From Amycolatopsis sp. cg9 (lineage in GTDB: Bacteria; Actinomycetota; Actinomycetes; Mycobacteriales; Pseudonocardiaceae), in contig NZ_CP166850.1 of NCBI RefSeq assembly GCF_041346945.1, forward strand, positions 9,904,501-9,968,500: a DNA stretch of 64,000 nt, written 5' to 3'. The notes beneath the pieces were generated by a model. It did not search any database and was not told where the DNA came from. It was given only the letters and a program-made list of their open reading frames with translations. Shown here piece by piece: positions 24,343 to 32,675 of this stretch. The position numbers and the translations under genes were made by a program. Every line of letters begins with the position of its first letter. Within the stretch, counting starts at the first letter, position 1.

Positions 24343-25701
24343 TCACGAGGGGGACGAGACGGCTCCGGCGGACGTGACAACGGGCGCTGTGAGCCAGGCC
24401 ACCAGCAGCACGGCGGCCGCGCCCGCGAACACGACGGTCAGGCCCGGCGCCGCCAGCCCGCCGGTCGTGGCCAGCGCCAGCCAGCCGAACACCGCGGCGC
24501 CGGCCAGGCCGCCCGCCTGCCGGGCGAAGGTCAGCGACCCCAGCGTGACGCCCAGCAGCGCGCGGTCCGCCCGCGTCTGGCCCAGCACGGTGTAGGCGGA
24601 GGTGCAGACGGCGAAGGCGGCGCCGATCGCGAACAGCCCCGGGACGAGCAGCCACGGCGCGCCGTCCAGCGCGGCCGCCGCGGCGATCGCGGCGAGGCCC
24701 GCCGTGCCGAGCAGGCAGCCGGAACGACCCCACGCAGTCATGTCCGGGTGCCGGCGGGCCAGCGCGGCGAAGGACGCGGAGAGGGCGAGCTGCCCGGCGG
24801 TCATCGCGACGAGCAGCAGCCCGGTGCCGGCCGCGCCGGAGCCGAGCGCGGCGACCAGCGCGACGTAGGTGAAGGTGCCGTAGAGCCCGGCGCCCGCCAG
24901 GCCGTTGACCACCACCGCGCGCTTGAGGACGGCGTCCGCGAAGACCTTGGGCGAGATCAGGGGGTTCGGCGTGCGGCGCTGCCGCCGGACGAACAGGAAC
25001 CCGGCCGCGACGGCGGCCACCGCCAGCACCGGCGTCCACAGTGGACTCCGGGCGAGGTCGTCGAAGGTGCCGAGCGCCACCACCGCGGACCCCGCGACGG
25101 CCAGTAGCGCGCTGCCCGGTACGTCGAGCTTTTCCCTGGTGCCACGGGGTTTCGCGGGCAGTCCGCGCCACCCGAGCAGGAGGGCGGGCACGCACAGCGG
25201 CAGGTTGACCAGGAAGATCCACCGCCAGCCGGGGCCGGCCGCGAGCAGCCCGCCCAGCGGCGGCCCGCCGAGGGTCGCGGCCGCGAAGACGGCGGTCTGC
25301 CAGCCCTGGCGGCGCAGCAGCTCGTCGCGCTCGAACAGTTCGCCGAGCGCGCTCATCGCCGTCACGACCAGGCCGCTCCCGCCCAGCCCCTGCAGCGCGC
25401 GGGCGGCGATCAGCGACCCGATGTCGGGCGCGGCAGCGCACCACGCGGAGGCGGCGGCGAACACGAGGACCGACGCGGCGAAGGACGCCCGGCGGCCGTG
25501 GAGGTCACCGAGCCTGCCGTGCAGCGGGGTCGCGATGGTCAGGGTGAGCAGGCCCGCGGCGGTCACCGCGACCAGGCCGGTGCGGGCGTGCAGGTCGGCG
25601 CCGATCGAGGGCAGGGCCGAGGTGACGATCAGGCCGTCGAGCTGGGCCATGGCCATGCCGAGCAGGAGCCCGGCGAACGCGAGGTTCCGAGATGCGTGCA
25701 T
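24343..25701 (-). CDS. MFS drug/H+ antiporter (DHA2-type)
   Basis: A 452-residue membrane protein with about 13-14 helices. It starts at ATG 25701. Motifs include LHGRLGDLHGRRASF (loop 2-3), ARALQGLGGSGLVVTAMSAL, and the antiporter segment GWQTAVFAAATLGGPPLGGLL. These define the DHA2-type multidrug exporter group. It is divergent from a MarR regulator with a shared, palindrome-bearing promoter region of 24 bp, the classic layout of a regulated efflux pump. Confidence 0.9.
   Translation of the reverse strand: MHASRNLAFAGLLLGMAMAQLDGLIVTSALPSIGADLHARTGLVAVTAAGLLTLTIATPLHGRLGDLHGRRASFAASVLVFAAASAWCAAAPDIGSLIAARALQGLGGSGLVVTAMSALGELFERDELLRRQGWQTAVFAAATLGGPPLGGLLAAGPGWRWIFLVNLPLCVPALLLGWRGLPAKPRGTREKLDVPGSALLAVAGSAVVALGTFDDLARSPLWTPVLAVAAVAAGFLFVRRQRRTPNPLISPKVFADAVLKRAVVVNGLAGAGLYGTFTYVALVAALGSGAAGTGLLLVAMTAGQLALSASFAALARRHPDMTAWGRSGCLLGTAGLAAIAAAAALDGAPWLLVPGLFAIGAAFAVCTSAYTVLGQTRADRALLGVTLGSLTFARQAGGLAGAAVFGWLALATTGGLAAPGLTVVFAGAAAVLLVAWLTAPVVTSAGAVSSPS
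24353..24379 (-). promoter_or_regulatory. ECF41-type promoter within the MFS 3' end, before the AhpD-like gene
   Basis: On the minus strand TGTCACG (24379-24373), a 16-nt spacer and CGTC (24356-24353) lie 31 bp before the start of the gene at 24321. Only one base differs from TGTCACA/CGTC. Its position inside a coding gene argues against an ordinary chance promoter for MFS, but makes it easily overlooked. Confidence 0.65.
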
Positions 25702-25703
25702 AA

Positions 25704-25725
25704 AGCACACGTTATAGCGTGCGTT
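25704..25725. promoter_or_regulatory. Candidate MarR operator
   Basis: An imperfect palindrome with the core CACG-T-TATA-G-CGTG (25708-25721) flanked by further matching bases lies in the 24 bp between MFS start 25701 and MarR start 25726. Ten bases near TTATAG can serve as a -10 element. It is ideally placed for one MarR dimer to repress both genes. Confidence 0.6.
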
Positions 25726-26175
25726 GTGCACACATCAAGCGACGGTGGCCCCGCCCTCTTCCGCCTGGTCCGCCACTGGGCCCGCCAGTGGGCCCCGGAC
25801 GTCGTCGAGCGCTTCGCCGCCGACGCGCCGCCGACGTGGACGGTGCCGAACCTCTTCGTCATCCAGGCGATCGACGGCGCGGCAGCCGACGAGGTCACCG
25901 TCGCGGACGTGGCCCGCCAGCTGGGCATCGACCGCTCGGTGGCCAGCCGGATGACGACCGAAGCGGCCCGCGACGGCTTCGTGACGCGCTCGACGTCGAC
26001 CCGCGATGCACGCCGCGCGGTGCTGACGCTCACCGGCGAGGCCCGGGAGTTCCTCGCGGCTTCACGAGCCCACCAGCGGCAGGCGTTCGAGGCACTGGTG
26101 GGGCACTGGCCTGCCGAGGACCGCGAACGGTTCGCGGGCTACCTGAGCCGGCTCGCGGGCGAGGTCCTCGGCTGA
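25726..26175 (+). CDS. MarR-family transcriptional regulator
   Basis: A 149-residue winged-helix protein. It starts at GTG 25726, right after the palindrome, without a ribosome site, so the mRNA may be leaderless. The DNA-binding region is EVTVADVARQLGIDRSVASRMTTEAARDGFV with the wing STRDARRAVLTLTGEA. It is divergent from the MFS exporter gene, which it probably represses until a toxic ligand binds. Confidence 0.88.
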   Translation: MHTSSDGGPALFRLVRHWARQWAPDVVERFAADAPPTWTVPNLFVIQAIDGAAADEVTVADVARQLGIDRSVASRMTTEAARDGFVTRSTSTRDARRAVLTLTGEAREFLAASRAHQRQAFEALVGHWPAEDRERFAGYLSRLAGEVLG

Positions 26176-26226
26176 GACCGGCCACCGGCTTGTGATCACG
26201 CCGGGAAGCGGCTTGGGTGGGCGGGT

Positions 26227-26577
26227 ATGAACCCGGCTCACCCGACAGTGCTCCCGCGGATGGTGGTGCGCGACGTCGTCGCCGCCGTCGCGTTCCTGCG
26301 CACGGTGTTCGGCGCCACCGGCGAGACCGAGAGCGGGCGGCCCGCCGAAATCCGCATCGGCGACTCGCCCCTGCTGGTGTCCGCGGAAGGCGAGCGCGAG
26401 CTCTTCCCCGCATTCCTCTACGTCTACGTCGCCGACGCGGACGACACGTACCACCGCGCGCTCGACTGCGGCGCGACGAGCCTCGAGGAACCGGTGGACC
26501 AGCCCTACGGCGACCGGCGGGCGATGGTCCGCGACCCGTTCGGCAACGTCTTCCAGATCGCCCAGCGCCGCGGCTGA
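26227..26577 (+). CDS. VOC family protein (glyoxalase/PhnB-like)
   Basis: A 116-residue protein starting at ATG 26227. It has the paired beta-alpha-beta-beta-beta units of the vicinal oxygen chelate fold: MVVRDVVAAVAFLRTVFGA, then VYVADADDTYHRALDCGATSLEEP and MVRDPFGNVFQIA. The closing FGN-F-IA motif is typical. Such proteins include glyoxalases and resistance proteins; the usual His metal ligands are not obvious, so catalytic function is uncertain. Confidence 0.8.
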   Translation: MNPAHPTVLPRMVVRDVVAAVAFLRTVFGATGETESGRPAEIRIGDSPLLVSAEGERELFPAFLYVYVADADDTYHRALDCGATSLEEPVDQPYGDRRAMVRDPFGNVFQIAQRRG

Positions 26578-26640
26578 CGTTGTAACGCGGTGCCGGTCGC
26601 GCGGCGACTCCGTGGCGTAGTCCGCCTGCGAAGGAGCCCC

Positions 26641-28053
26641 GTGAACCCGGAATTCGGGCCGTACCTCATCGAACGGCCGATCGCGCGCGGCGGCATGGGC
26701 GAAGTCCTGCGCGCCCGCGACACCCGGCTGGACCGGGTGGTGGCGCTGAAGGTGCTGCCACCCCACCTCGCCGCCGACGAGGAGTTCCGCGAACGCTTCC
26801 GCCGCGAAGCGCACGCGGCGGCCCGGCTGCGCGAGCCGCACATCGTCCCGATTCACTCGTTCGGGGAAATCGACGGCCGCCTGTACCTGGACATGCAGCT
26901 CGTCGAAGGCGAAGACCTGGCGACGCGGCTGAGCACGCGCGGGCCGATGGACCCGGCCGACGCCGTCGACGTCGTCGGCCAGATCGCCCAGGCCCTCACC
27001 GCCGCGCACGCCGAAGGGGTCGTCCACCGGGACGTCAAGCCGTCGAACATCCTCCTGACCGGCACCGGCTTCGCCTACCTGGTGGACTTCGGGATCGCGC
27101 GGTCGCAGGAGTCGACGAGCGGGCTGACCGGCGCGGGCGCGGCGATCGGCACGCTCGACTACATGGCTCCCGAGCGGTTCACCGGGGCCCGGCCCGACCA
27201 GCGCGTCGACGTCTACGCCCTGGCGTGCGTGCTCCACCAGTGCCTGACCGCCACCAAGCCGTTCGCCGCGACGACCGCGGCGTCCCTGCTCCACGCCCAC
27301 CTGAACCAGGCGCCACCGCGCCCGAGCCTGCTGCGCCCGGGGATCCCCCCGGCGCTCGACGGCGTCGTGGCCCGGGGCATGGCGAAGAGCACGGACGACC
27401 GGTACCCGACCGCCGCGGCGCTCGCGGCGGGCGCGAACGCCGCCCTCGGCTCGCCGACGGCACCGCTGGGCTACGTGGCTCCGCTGGCCGAGACCCGGGC
27501 CTTCACCAGGCTCGAACCGGAGACCGCGCCGCGGCGGACCGGGCTGCTGATCGCGCTCACGATCGTCGTCGTGCTCCTGCTCGGCGGGGCCGGCACCGTG
27601 CTCGCACTCCCCGCCCTGCTGTCCCGGACCCCGGCCGGGACGCCGACGCCGGCACCGCTCGCCGCACCGGTTCCGGTGCCGGTCCGCACGACCGCGTCGA
27701 CGACCGTGCCCGTCGCGGTGACCACGGCCGGTGCGAGCCGGCCCGCCCCGGCCGACCTCGCCGGGTTCGTCGTCCACTACTACGGGCTGATGCCGGACAC
27801 CGCCGCCGGCTGGGAGCTGATCGGCCCGAACCTGCGGCTGCGGACGCGGGACAGCTACGACAAGTTCTGGAGCAAGTTCAGCGGTGCCGAGGTCGTCGGG
27901 TCGCCCGCGGTCGAGGGCAGCACGGTGACCGCGCGGATCCGGCTGCACTACCGCGACGGCCGCCCGGACAGCACCGAAACGCACGTGCTCGGGCTCGCCG
28001 TGCAGGACGGCGAGCTGCGCATCGACTCCGACGCCCTCGCCAAGAGCCGCTGA
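26641..28053 (+). CDS. Membrane Ser/Thr protein kinase (PknB-like)
   Basis: A 470-residue kinase starting at GTG 26641, with AAGGAG upstream. The kinase domain has the glycine-rich ARGGMGEV, K37 (VALKVLP), E56, HRDVKPSN (129-136), DFG (149-151) and APE (176-178), so all catalytic residues are present. After about 50 proline/alanine-rich linker residues, a transmembrane helix lies near residues 300-325. The extracellular C-terminal domain of about 90 residues resembles an NTF2-like fold and lacks PASTA repeats. It probably senses an extracellular signal and phosphorylates cytoplasmic targets. Confidence 0.92.
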   Translation: MNPEFGPYLIERPIARGGMGEVLRARDTRLDRVVALKVLPPHLAADEEFRERFRREAHAAARLREPHIVPIHSFGEIDGRLYLDMQLVEGEDLATRLSTRGPMDPADAVDVVGQIAQALTAAHAEGVVHRDVKPSNILLTGTGFAYLVDFGIARSQESTSGLTGAGAAIGTLDYMAPERFTGARPDQRVDVYALACVLHQCLTATKPFAATTAASLLHAHLNQAPPRPSLLRPGIPPALDGVVARGMAKSTDDRYPTAAALAAGANAALGSPTAPLGYVAPLAETRAFTRLEPETAPRRTGLLIALTIVVVLLLGGAGTVLALPALLSRTPAGTPTPAPLAAPVPVPVRTTASTTVPVAVTTAGASRPAPADLAGFVVHYYGLMPDTAAGWELIGPNLRLRTRDSYDKFWSKFSGAEVVGSPAVEGSTVTARIRLHYRDGRPDSTETHVLGLAVQDGELRIDSDALAKSR

Positions 28054-28587
28054 CTACTCGCCGGTGCTGCCGTCGATCGACTCCCGGAGGAAGTCGGCGT
28101 GGCCGTTGTGGCGCGAGTACTCCTCGACCATGTGCACCAGGATCCAGCGCAGGGTCGGGGTGCCGCCGTCCCGCAGCGAGCGCCGGGCCCGCCGCGTCAA
28201 GTCGCCGTTCGCCTCCCGCACCGCCGTCCGCGACCGCTCGACCGCTTCCTCCCACAGCAGGCGAAGCTGCTCCGGGGTGTCGTCCGCGGCGGAATCCCAG
28301 TCCCAGTCCGGGGTCGCCGCCCAGTCGACCGCGTCGAACGGCGGCATCCGGTCGTGCTCGGACCACACGAACGAGAACCAGTTGTCCTCCACGTAGGCGA
28401 GGTGCTTGAGCAGCCCGCCGAGGGTCATCGTGGACGGCGCCACCCGCGCGCGCAGGCCCGCTTCGTCCAGGCCCGCGCACTTCCAGGCCAGGGTCGCGCG
28501 GTGGAAGTCGAGGAAACCGAGGAGGGTCGCGGCTTCGTCGCCGTCATAGGGCGGTTCGGGCCGGCCCTGGTCGTCCGCAGAGGTCAC
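28054..28587 (-). CDS. DinB/DUF664 family protein
   Basis: A 177-residue helical-bundle protein. Motifs typical of actinobacterial DUF664/DinB proteins are LLGFLDFHRATLAWKCAGL, TLGGLLKHLAYVEDNWF and LRWILVHMVEEYSRHNGHADFLRE; the conserved His residues are candidate metal ligands. The family includes mycothiol- or bacillithiol-dependent transferases, but no substrate can be read here. It abuts the kinase stop (1 bp) and is divergent from the hydrolase at 28637. Confidence 0.85.
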   Translation of the reverse strand: MTSADDQGRPEPPYDGDEAATLLGFLDFHRATLAWKCAGLDEAGLRARVAPSTMTLGGLLKHLAYVEDNWFSFVWSEHDRMPPFDAVDWAATPDWDWDSAADDTPEQLRLLWEEAVERSRTAVREANGDLTRRARRSLRDGGTPTLRWILVHMVEEYSRHNGHADFLRESIDGSTGE

Positions 28588-28636
28588 GGGCGCCGACTCT
28601 ACCGAAATTGTCGGACCCCTCCGCTAGGTTCCGATC

Positions 28637-29317
28637 ATGGCTCAATTCGTACTGGTACCGGGCGCCTGGCTCGGTTCGTGGGCGTGGGACGAGGTGGTCC
28701 CGCGCCTGCGCGAGGCCGGCCACGGCGCCCACGCGGTGACCCTGTCCGGCGTGGCCGAGCGGCGTGGCGAGCCGGTCGGCGGGCAAACCCACGTGCAGGA
28801 CATCGTCGGCGTCGTCGAGCGCGGCGACCTGCGCGAGGTCGTGGTGGTGGGGCACAGCTACTCCGGCATCCCGGCCGGCCAAGCGGCCGAACGGATCGGC
28901 GACCGGCTGAACCGGGTGGTGTTCGTGGACTCGAACGTGCCCACCGCCGGCGAGTCCTTCACCTCGCACTGGTCCCCCGAACGGGTCGCGGAGCTCACCG
29001 CGCGCGGCTTCTGGCCGCCGTTGCCGGCGGAAGACTATGCGGGGCAAGGGCTTTCCGGCGAGGCGATCGCCCGGATCGTCGGCGGCTCGACCCCGCACCC
29101 GGCGGCGTCGCTGACCGATCCGGCCGTGCTTTCCCGCCCGCTCGGCGAACTCCCGGCGACGTACCTCAAGTGCTTGCTCGACGGGGACACCCCGAGCCCG
29201 GACGTCGTCGCGCTCCTGGAAAGCGACCGCTGGGAGCTCGTGGAGCTGGCCACCGGTCACTGGCCGATGTTCTCGAAACCCGAAGAGCTGGCCCGGATCC
29301 TGCTGGCGGCGGCGTGA
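28637..29317 (+). CDS. Alpha/beta-fold hydrolase (esterase-like)
   Basis: A 226-residue protein starting at ATG 28637. It has the oxyanion loop LVPGAWLGSWAWDEVV, the nucleophile elbow GHSYSG (Ser), and a catalytic His in TGHWPM; the acid is probably the Asp in VFVDSNVP or LLDGDTP. The size and layout resemble plant salicylate esterase/hydroxynitrile lyase-type hydrolases. Substrate unknown. It converges with the long membrane gene downstream, 4 bp between stops. Confidence 0.85.
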   Translation: MAQFVLVPGAWLGSWAWDEVVPRLREAGHGAHAVTLSGVAERRGEPVGGQTHVQDIVGVVERGDLREVVVVGHSYSGIPAGQAAERIGDRLNRVVFVDSNVPTAGESFTSHWSPERVAELTARGFWPPLPAEDYAGQGLSGEAIARIVGGSTPHPAASLTDPAVLSRPLGELPATYLKCLLDGDTPSPDVVALLESDRWELVELATGHWPMFSKPEELARILLAAA

Positions 29318-29321
29318 TCGC

Positions 29322-31133
29322 TCAGGGCGTCAGCGGGCGCACGTCCCAGATCCACACCCCGCCGACGAACTCCGCGGGCTTGCGCAGCAGCAGTTCCACT
29401 GTGGACTTGAGGGCTTCCTGGTTCTGCCGCGGGCCGACCACGAGCACGTCGGCCTTCCAGTACCGCAGGTCGTCCAGGGCCTGGGTGCGGTCCGCTTCGG
29501 TGACGTCGGCGGCCTGACCGGTGCGCTCGACCTCCGCGAACAGGTCCGACGTCGGCCGCGGGACGGCGCCGTAGCGGCCGCGGCGGTCGTCCGCCGAAGT
29601 CGGGCCGACGAAGTAGCCCTCCGGCATCGGGTAGCCGAGGCCGGCGTCGACCTGCCAGTGCAGCGGCTCGGCTTCGCCGGTGCTCGGCAGCGGGACGGGA
29701 ACCAGCGAGCCGCCGGGAGCGATGTACTGGCGCCAGATGCCGTCGGCGAAGAAGGGCGGCGAAAGCGGGCGCTGGTGCGTCACCAGCTCCGTCGGCGCGA
29801 TCGGGAGCAGCACGGCGACGACGGCGCCGATCCAGAGCATCTTCAAGGGAAAGCGAGGTTTGCCTTCGAGCGGTTGCGGCAGCTCGGCCGCCGCCGTCCA
29901 GACGCGGTGCGTCGCGATCGCCAGTAGCCCGCCGACCACGGGGATGCAGCCCATCGCGAGCCGGGACTCGATGAGCGAGTCCAGCAGCGGCAGCTGGCCC
30001 AGCCACTTCCACAGCCCCGGGACGCCGGTGTCCTGGTGCGCCACCGTGATTTCGACACCCAGCGAAAGGAAGGCCATCACGTACATCGTGATCGCGAGCG
30101 CTCGCGAAACGACGTCGCGCCACAGCCAGATCGTGAGCACGACCATGAGCACGATGAGCGGCCAGCCGAAGAACGCGTTCTCTTCGGTGCGGTTCATCGA
30201 GACGTCCGCGGCCGCCTCCGGGGTGCCGGCGATCGACTGCGTCGCGAAGCGCGTGAGCGCCGCGGTGTCGTTGCCCGCCGAACCGTGCAGGAGGGAGTGG
30301 AAGCTGTACGGGCCGAAGAACTGCCAGTACAACGGGAATCCGGCGATGAGCAGTGCGACGACCGCGCCGATGCCGACCCCCTTGCCCAGCGGCGCCAGCA
30401 TGCCGCGGATTTCCGCGCGGCGCGGGATCAGGTAGGAGATCGCGAAGACGAGGAAGGTGAGCGCGAAGATCGCCAGCGGCTCTTCGCCGAGCAGGATCTG
30501 CCACGCGACGAGGACGCCGAGCACGATGCCGTTGCGCACCGAGCGTTCGCCGTGCGCGATCTGGATGGTCTTGAGGGCGATGAACGGCATCACGAACAGC
30601 ACGACGAAGTTCGGGTGCGCGTTGCCGTGCGAGATCATCGGCGGGGCGAAGCCGCAGAAGGCGCCGCCGATCGCGGCCGCGGTCCGGTTCGGCACCAGGT
30701 GGCGGGAAAACACCCAGTACCAGCCGAACGCGGTGCCGGCGAGGCCGGCGGTCAGGACGATGGCCCAGGTGAGCGTCGCGCCGAAGGTCAGCGTGATCGG
30801 CGCGAGCGGGATGTTCAGGCCGAACATCGCCGCGTTCGCCGCCATGTTCACGCCGAGCGGGTAGTTCTGCAGGTCCGTGGTGAACGGGTTCTGGAAGTGC
30901 AGCACGGACTTCGCGACGACCGTCGAGTACCACTCCCACTGGCTCTGGTCGGACGCGCCGTTCCAGAGGTAGCCGCGCTTGAGGTCGAACCAGAGCCCGT
31001 TGTAGAGCAGGATCGTGAAGAGCAGGAAGCCGCCGCCGATGGCGGTGTCCTGCCACGCCCAGCGTTTCGGGCCGGTGGGTGCTTCGGGGGCGGGCGGGAC
31101 GAGCTCGGGGACGGCTTCGGACTTCAAGCTCAC
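29322..31133 (-). CDS. Large polytopic membrane protein, possibly GT-C glycosyltransferase-like
   Basis: A 603-residue protein with about ten membrane helices. It starts at GTG 31133, overlapping the serpin stop (GTGA). The N-terminal part has GASDQSQWEWYST and NPFTTDLQNYPLGVNM, aromatic-rich loops typical of GT-C-fold sugar or lipid transferases, and the last 150 residues are a soluble domain. I do not recognise a specific family. The coupling to the serpin gene suggests a shared transcript. Confidence 0.65.
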   Translation of the reverse strand: MSLKSEAVPELVPPAPEAPTGPKRWAWQDTAIGGGFLLFTILLYNGLWFDLKRGYLWNGASDQSQWEWYSTVVAKSVLHFQNPFTTDLQNYPLGVNMAANAAMFGLNIPLAPITLTFGATLTWAIVLTAGLAGTAFGWYWVFSRHLVPNRTAAAIGGAFCGFAPPMISHGNAHPNFVVLFVMPFIALKTIQIAHGERSVRNGIVLGVLVAWQILLGEEPLAIFALTFLVFAISYLIPRRAEIRGMLAPLGKGVGIGAVVALLIAGFPLYWQFFGPYSFHSLLHGSAGNDTAALTRFATQSIAGTPEAAADVSMNRTEENAFFGWPLIVLMVVLTIWLWRDVVSRALAITMYVMAFLSLGVEITVAHQDTGVPGLWKWLGQLPLLDSLIESRLAMGCIPVVGGLLAIATHRVWTAAAELPQPLEGKPRFPLKMLWIGAVVAVLLPIAPTELVTHQRPLSPPFFADGIWRQYIAPGGSLVPVPLPSTGEAEPLHWQVDAGLGYPMPEGYFVGPTSADDRRGRYGAVPRPTSDLFAEVERTGQAADVTEADRTQALDDLRYWKADVLVVGPRQNQEALKSTVELLLRKPAEFVGGVWIWDVRPLTP

Positions 31134-32209
31134 GGTTCGACCACCCTGGCGAAGAAGTAGAGGGCACCCGTGGCGGCGTGCCGGACCAGCAGCAGGAACG
31201 GCCGGTCGACCGTGACGACGACCGGTTCGTCGATGATCATCGAGGTGAGCCGCATCGTCAGCGCGGTCGCCGCGGCCCCTTCGAAGCCCTGTTCGTCGAC
31301 GCGCAGCACCGCCTGGTGCAGCACTTCGGAGACGGTCAGCCGCGGATCCGGGGAAAGCCCGGTCAGGTCGGCTTCGTCGGTGAACATCGTCCGCACGCCG
31401 AGCCCGCGCAGCACGCCGGTCAGCGAGCTGGGCACGTCGAGCGAAACTTTCGGGAGCGCGAGCTCCACCGGCTTGAAGCGGATTTCGCCGAGCAGGCTCG
31501 CCAGCTTCGCCTGGTCGAGCGCGGCTTCGGCGTCGGCGAGGTCGCCGTCGGGCAGCAGCACGACCGCCTGCAGCCCACCGCCCCCGGCCAGCTGCACGGC
31601 TTGCCAGCCGTCCGCGTGCGCGTAGCCGACGCTCTCGCTGAGCCACATGGTCGGCACGTCCCGGGTGCCGGCGGGCGCGTGGAAGGGCGCGTCGGAGGTG
31701 TTGGCCTCGCGGAACGGCAGCTTCCAGGCGGCCTTCAGGTACAGCGCGTTGACCAGCACGGCGGCGACGTCCCGATCGATCGACCCGGGCGGCAGCAGCT
31801 GCGGGATCAGCCCCCGCGTGGTCTGCCCGACATCGTCGTTGATCAGCGCCCGCGCGGCCTCGGGTTCCCGCTCGAAAGGCGCACTGGCGACGGCGGCCCC
31901 GGGCCACCCGGCGAGTTCGCTCTTGAAGGAGTCCTCGAGCGGCAGCCGGTCGTCGGCCCACAGCGTGTTCGCGACGGCCAGTTCGGGCTGCTCACCACGC
32001 TCTTCCCCGAGCCGGGCGGCCTCCTTGAGCAGACCGGTCTGCTCCCCGACCAGGGCGACGAGCTCCTCACGGGTCCGCCCCCGCGCGGCGAGCGCGGCGA
32101 GGGTGAGCGCACTGGCCACCGAATACGGCGAGAAACAGCTGTTCCCGCCCTCGGCACCGAGGGCCCCGTGAACGGCGAGGGCGAACCGGAGGTGGCTGTC
32201 CGTGGCCAT
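31130..32209 (-). CDS. Serpin (serine protease inhibitor), intracellular
   Basis: A 359-residue protein starting at ATG 32209, no signal peptide. Serpin signatures are FSPYSVASAL (residues 26-35), NALYLKAAWKLPF (154-166), the hinge EQGFEGAAATA (306-316) and the C-terminal TVDRPFLLLVRHAATGALYFFARVVEP region (written in two parts: TVDRPFLLLVRHAATG and ALYFFARVVEP). Counting from P17 E306 puts P1-P1' at T322-S323. P14 is Phe, where Thr or Ser is usual, which may slow loop insertion. Serpins trap serine or cysteine proteases by a conformational change. The target is unknown; the protein appears cytoplasmic. It is co-transcribed with the membrane protein at 29322. Confidence 0.9.
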   Translation of the reverse strand: MATDSHLRFALAVHGALGAEGGNSCFSPYSVASALTLAALAARGRTREELVALVGEQTGLLKEAARLGEERGEQPELAVANTLWADDRLPLEDSFKSELAGWPGAAVASAPFEREPEAARALINDDVGQTTRGLIPQLLPPGSIDRDVAAVLVNALYLKAAWKLPFREANTSDAPFHAPAGTRDVPTMWLSESVGYAHADGWQAVQLAGGGGLQAVVLLPDGDLADAEAALDQAKLASLLGEIRFKPVELALPKVSLDVPSSLTGVLRGLGVRTMFTDEADLTGLSPDPRLTVSEVLHQAVLRVDEQGFEGAAATALTMRLTSMIIDEPVVVTVDRPFLLLVRHAATGALYFFARVVEP

Positions 32210-32675
32210 GCGGGCGAGACTACCGGAACGCCCCACCCCACCGGGCGGCCACGCGCAACTCCGCCCACCGGTGACAAATCCCCCGCCGGCCGACGCGGAG
32301 AAGGGTGCTAGTGCGGCTCCCCCGAATGCCCGGCGGCCTCACCACCGGTGAGCGGAACCCCCAGCTCGCAGCGGCGGATGGCTCCGGCTCGCGCGCGCTC
32401 ATTTCGCACGCTGGCCCGCCGCCGGGCTCGCGGGAATGGGCCCGCCCGAACCGCCGGCCCACACCATTACCCCAGCCGCACCCCCGCTAAGCCGGCTCAA
32501 GCTGGGAGCGCCGACTCGGACCGTCGCCGGCCACGCACCTCCGCGAGTCGGCCCAGGCCGGGAGCCGCCACCCTCGCGGAGCCAACGTAGGCCCCGAGCG
32601 CCGCCCCGGCGCCCGCCGAAGCGGCCGACCCGGCCGCCCGCGAAAGCCACCGCGGCCCCAACGAATCACCGACGC
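32210..32675. other. 466-bp interval without a supported gene
   Basis: Between the serpin start and the dgt stop. Several open frames on both strands exist because of high GC, but none has a ribosome site and recognisable protein. A CACCGGTG palindrome lies near 32342. The serpin promoter must be here, but no consensus can be assigned. Confidence 0.5.
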
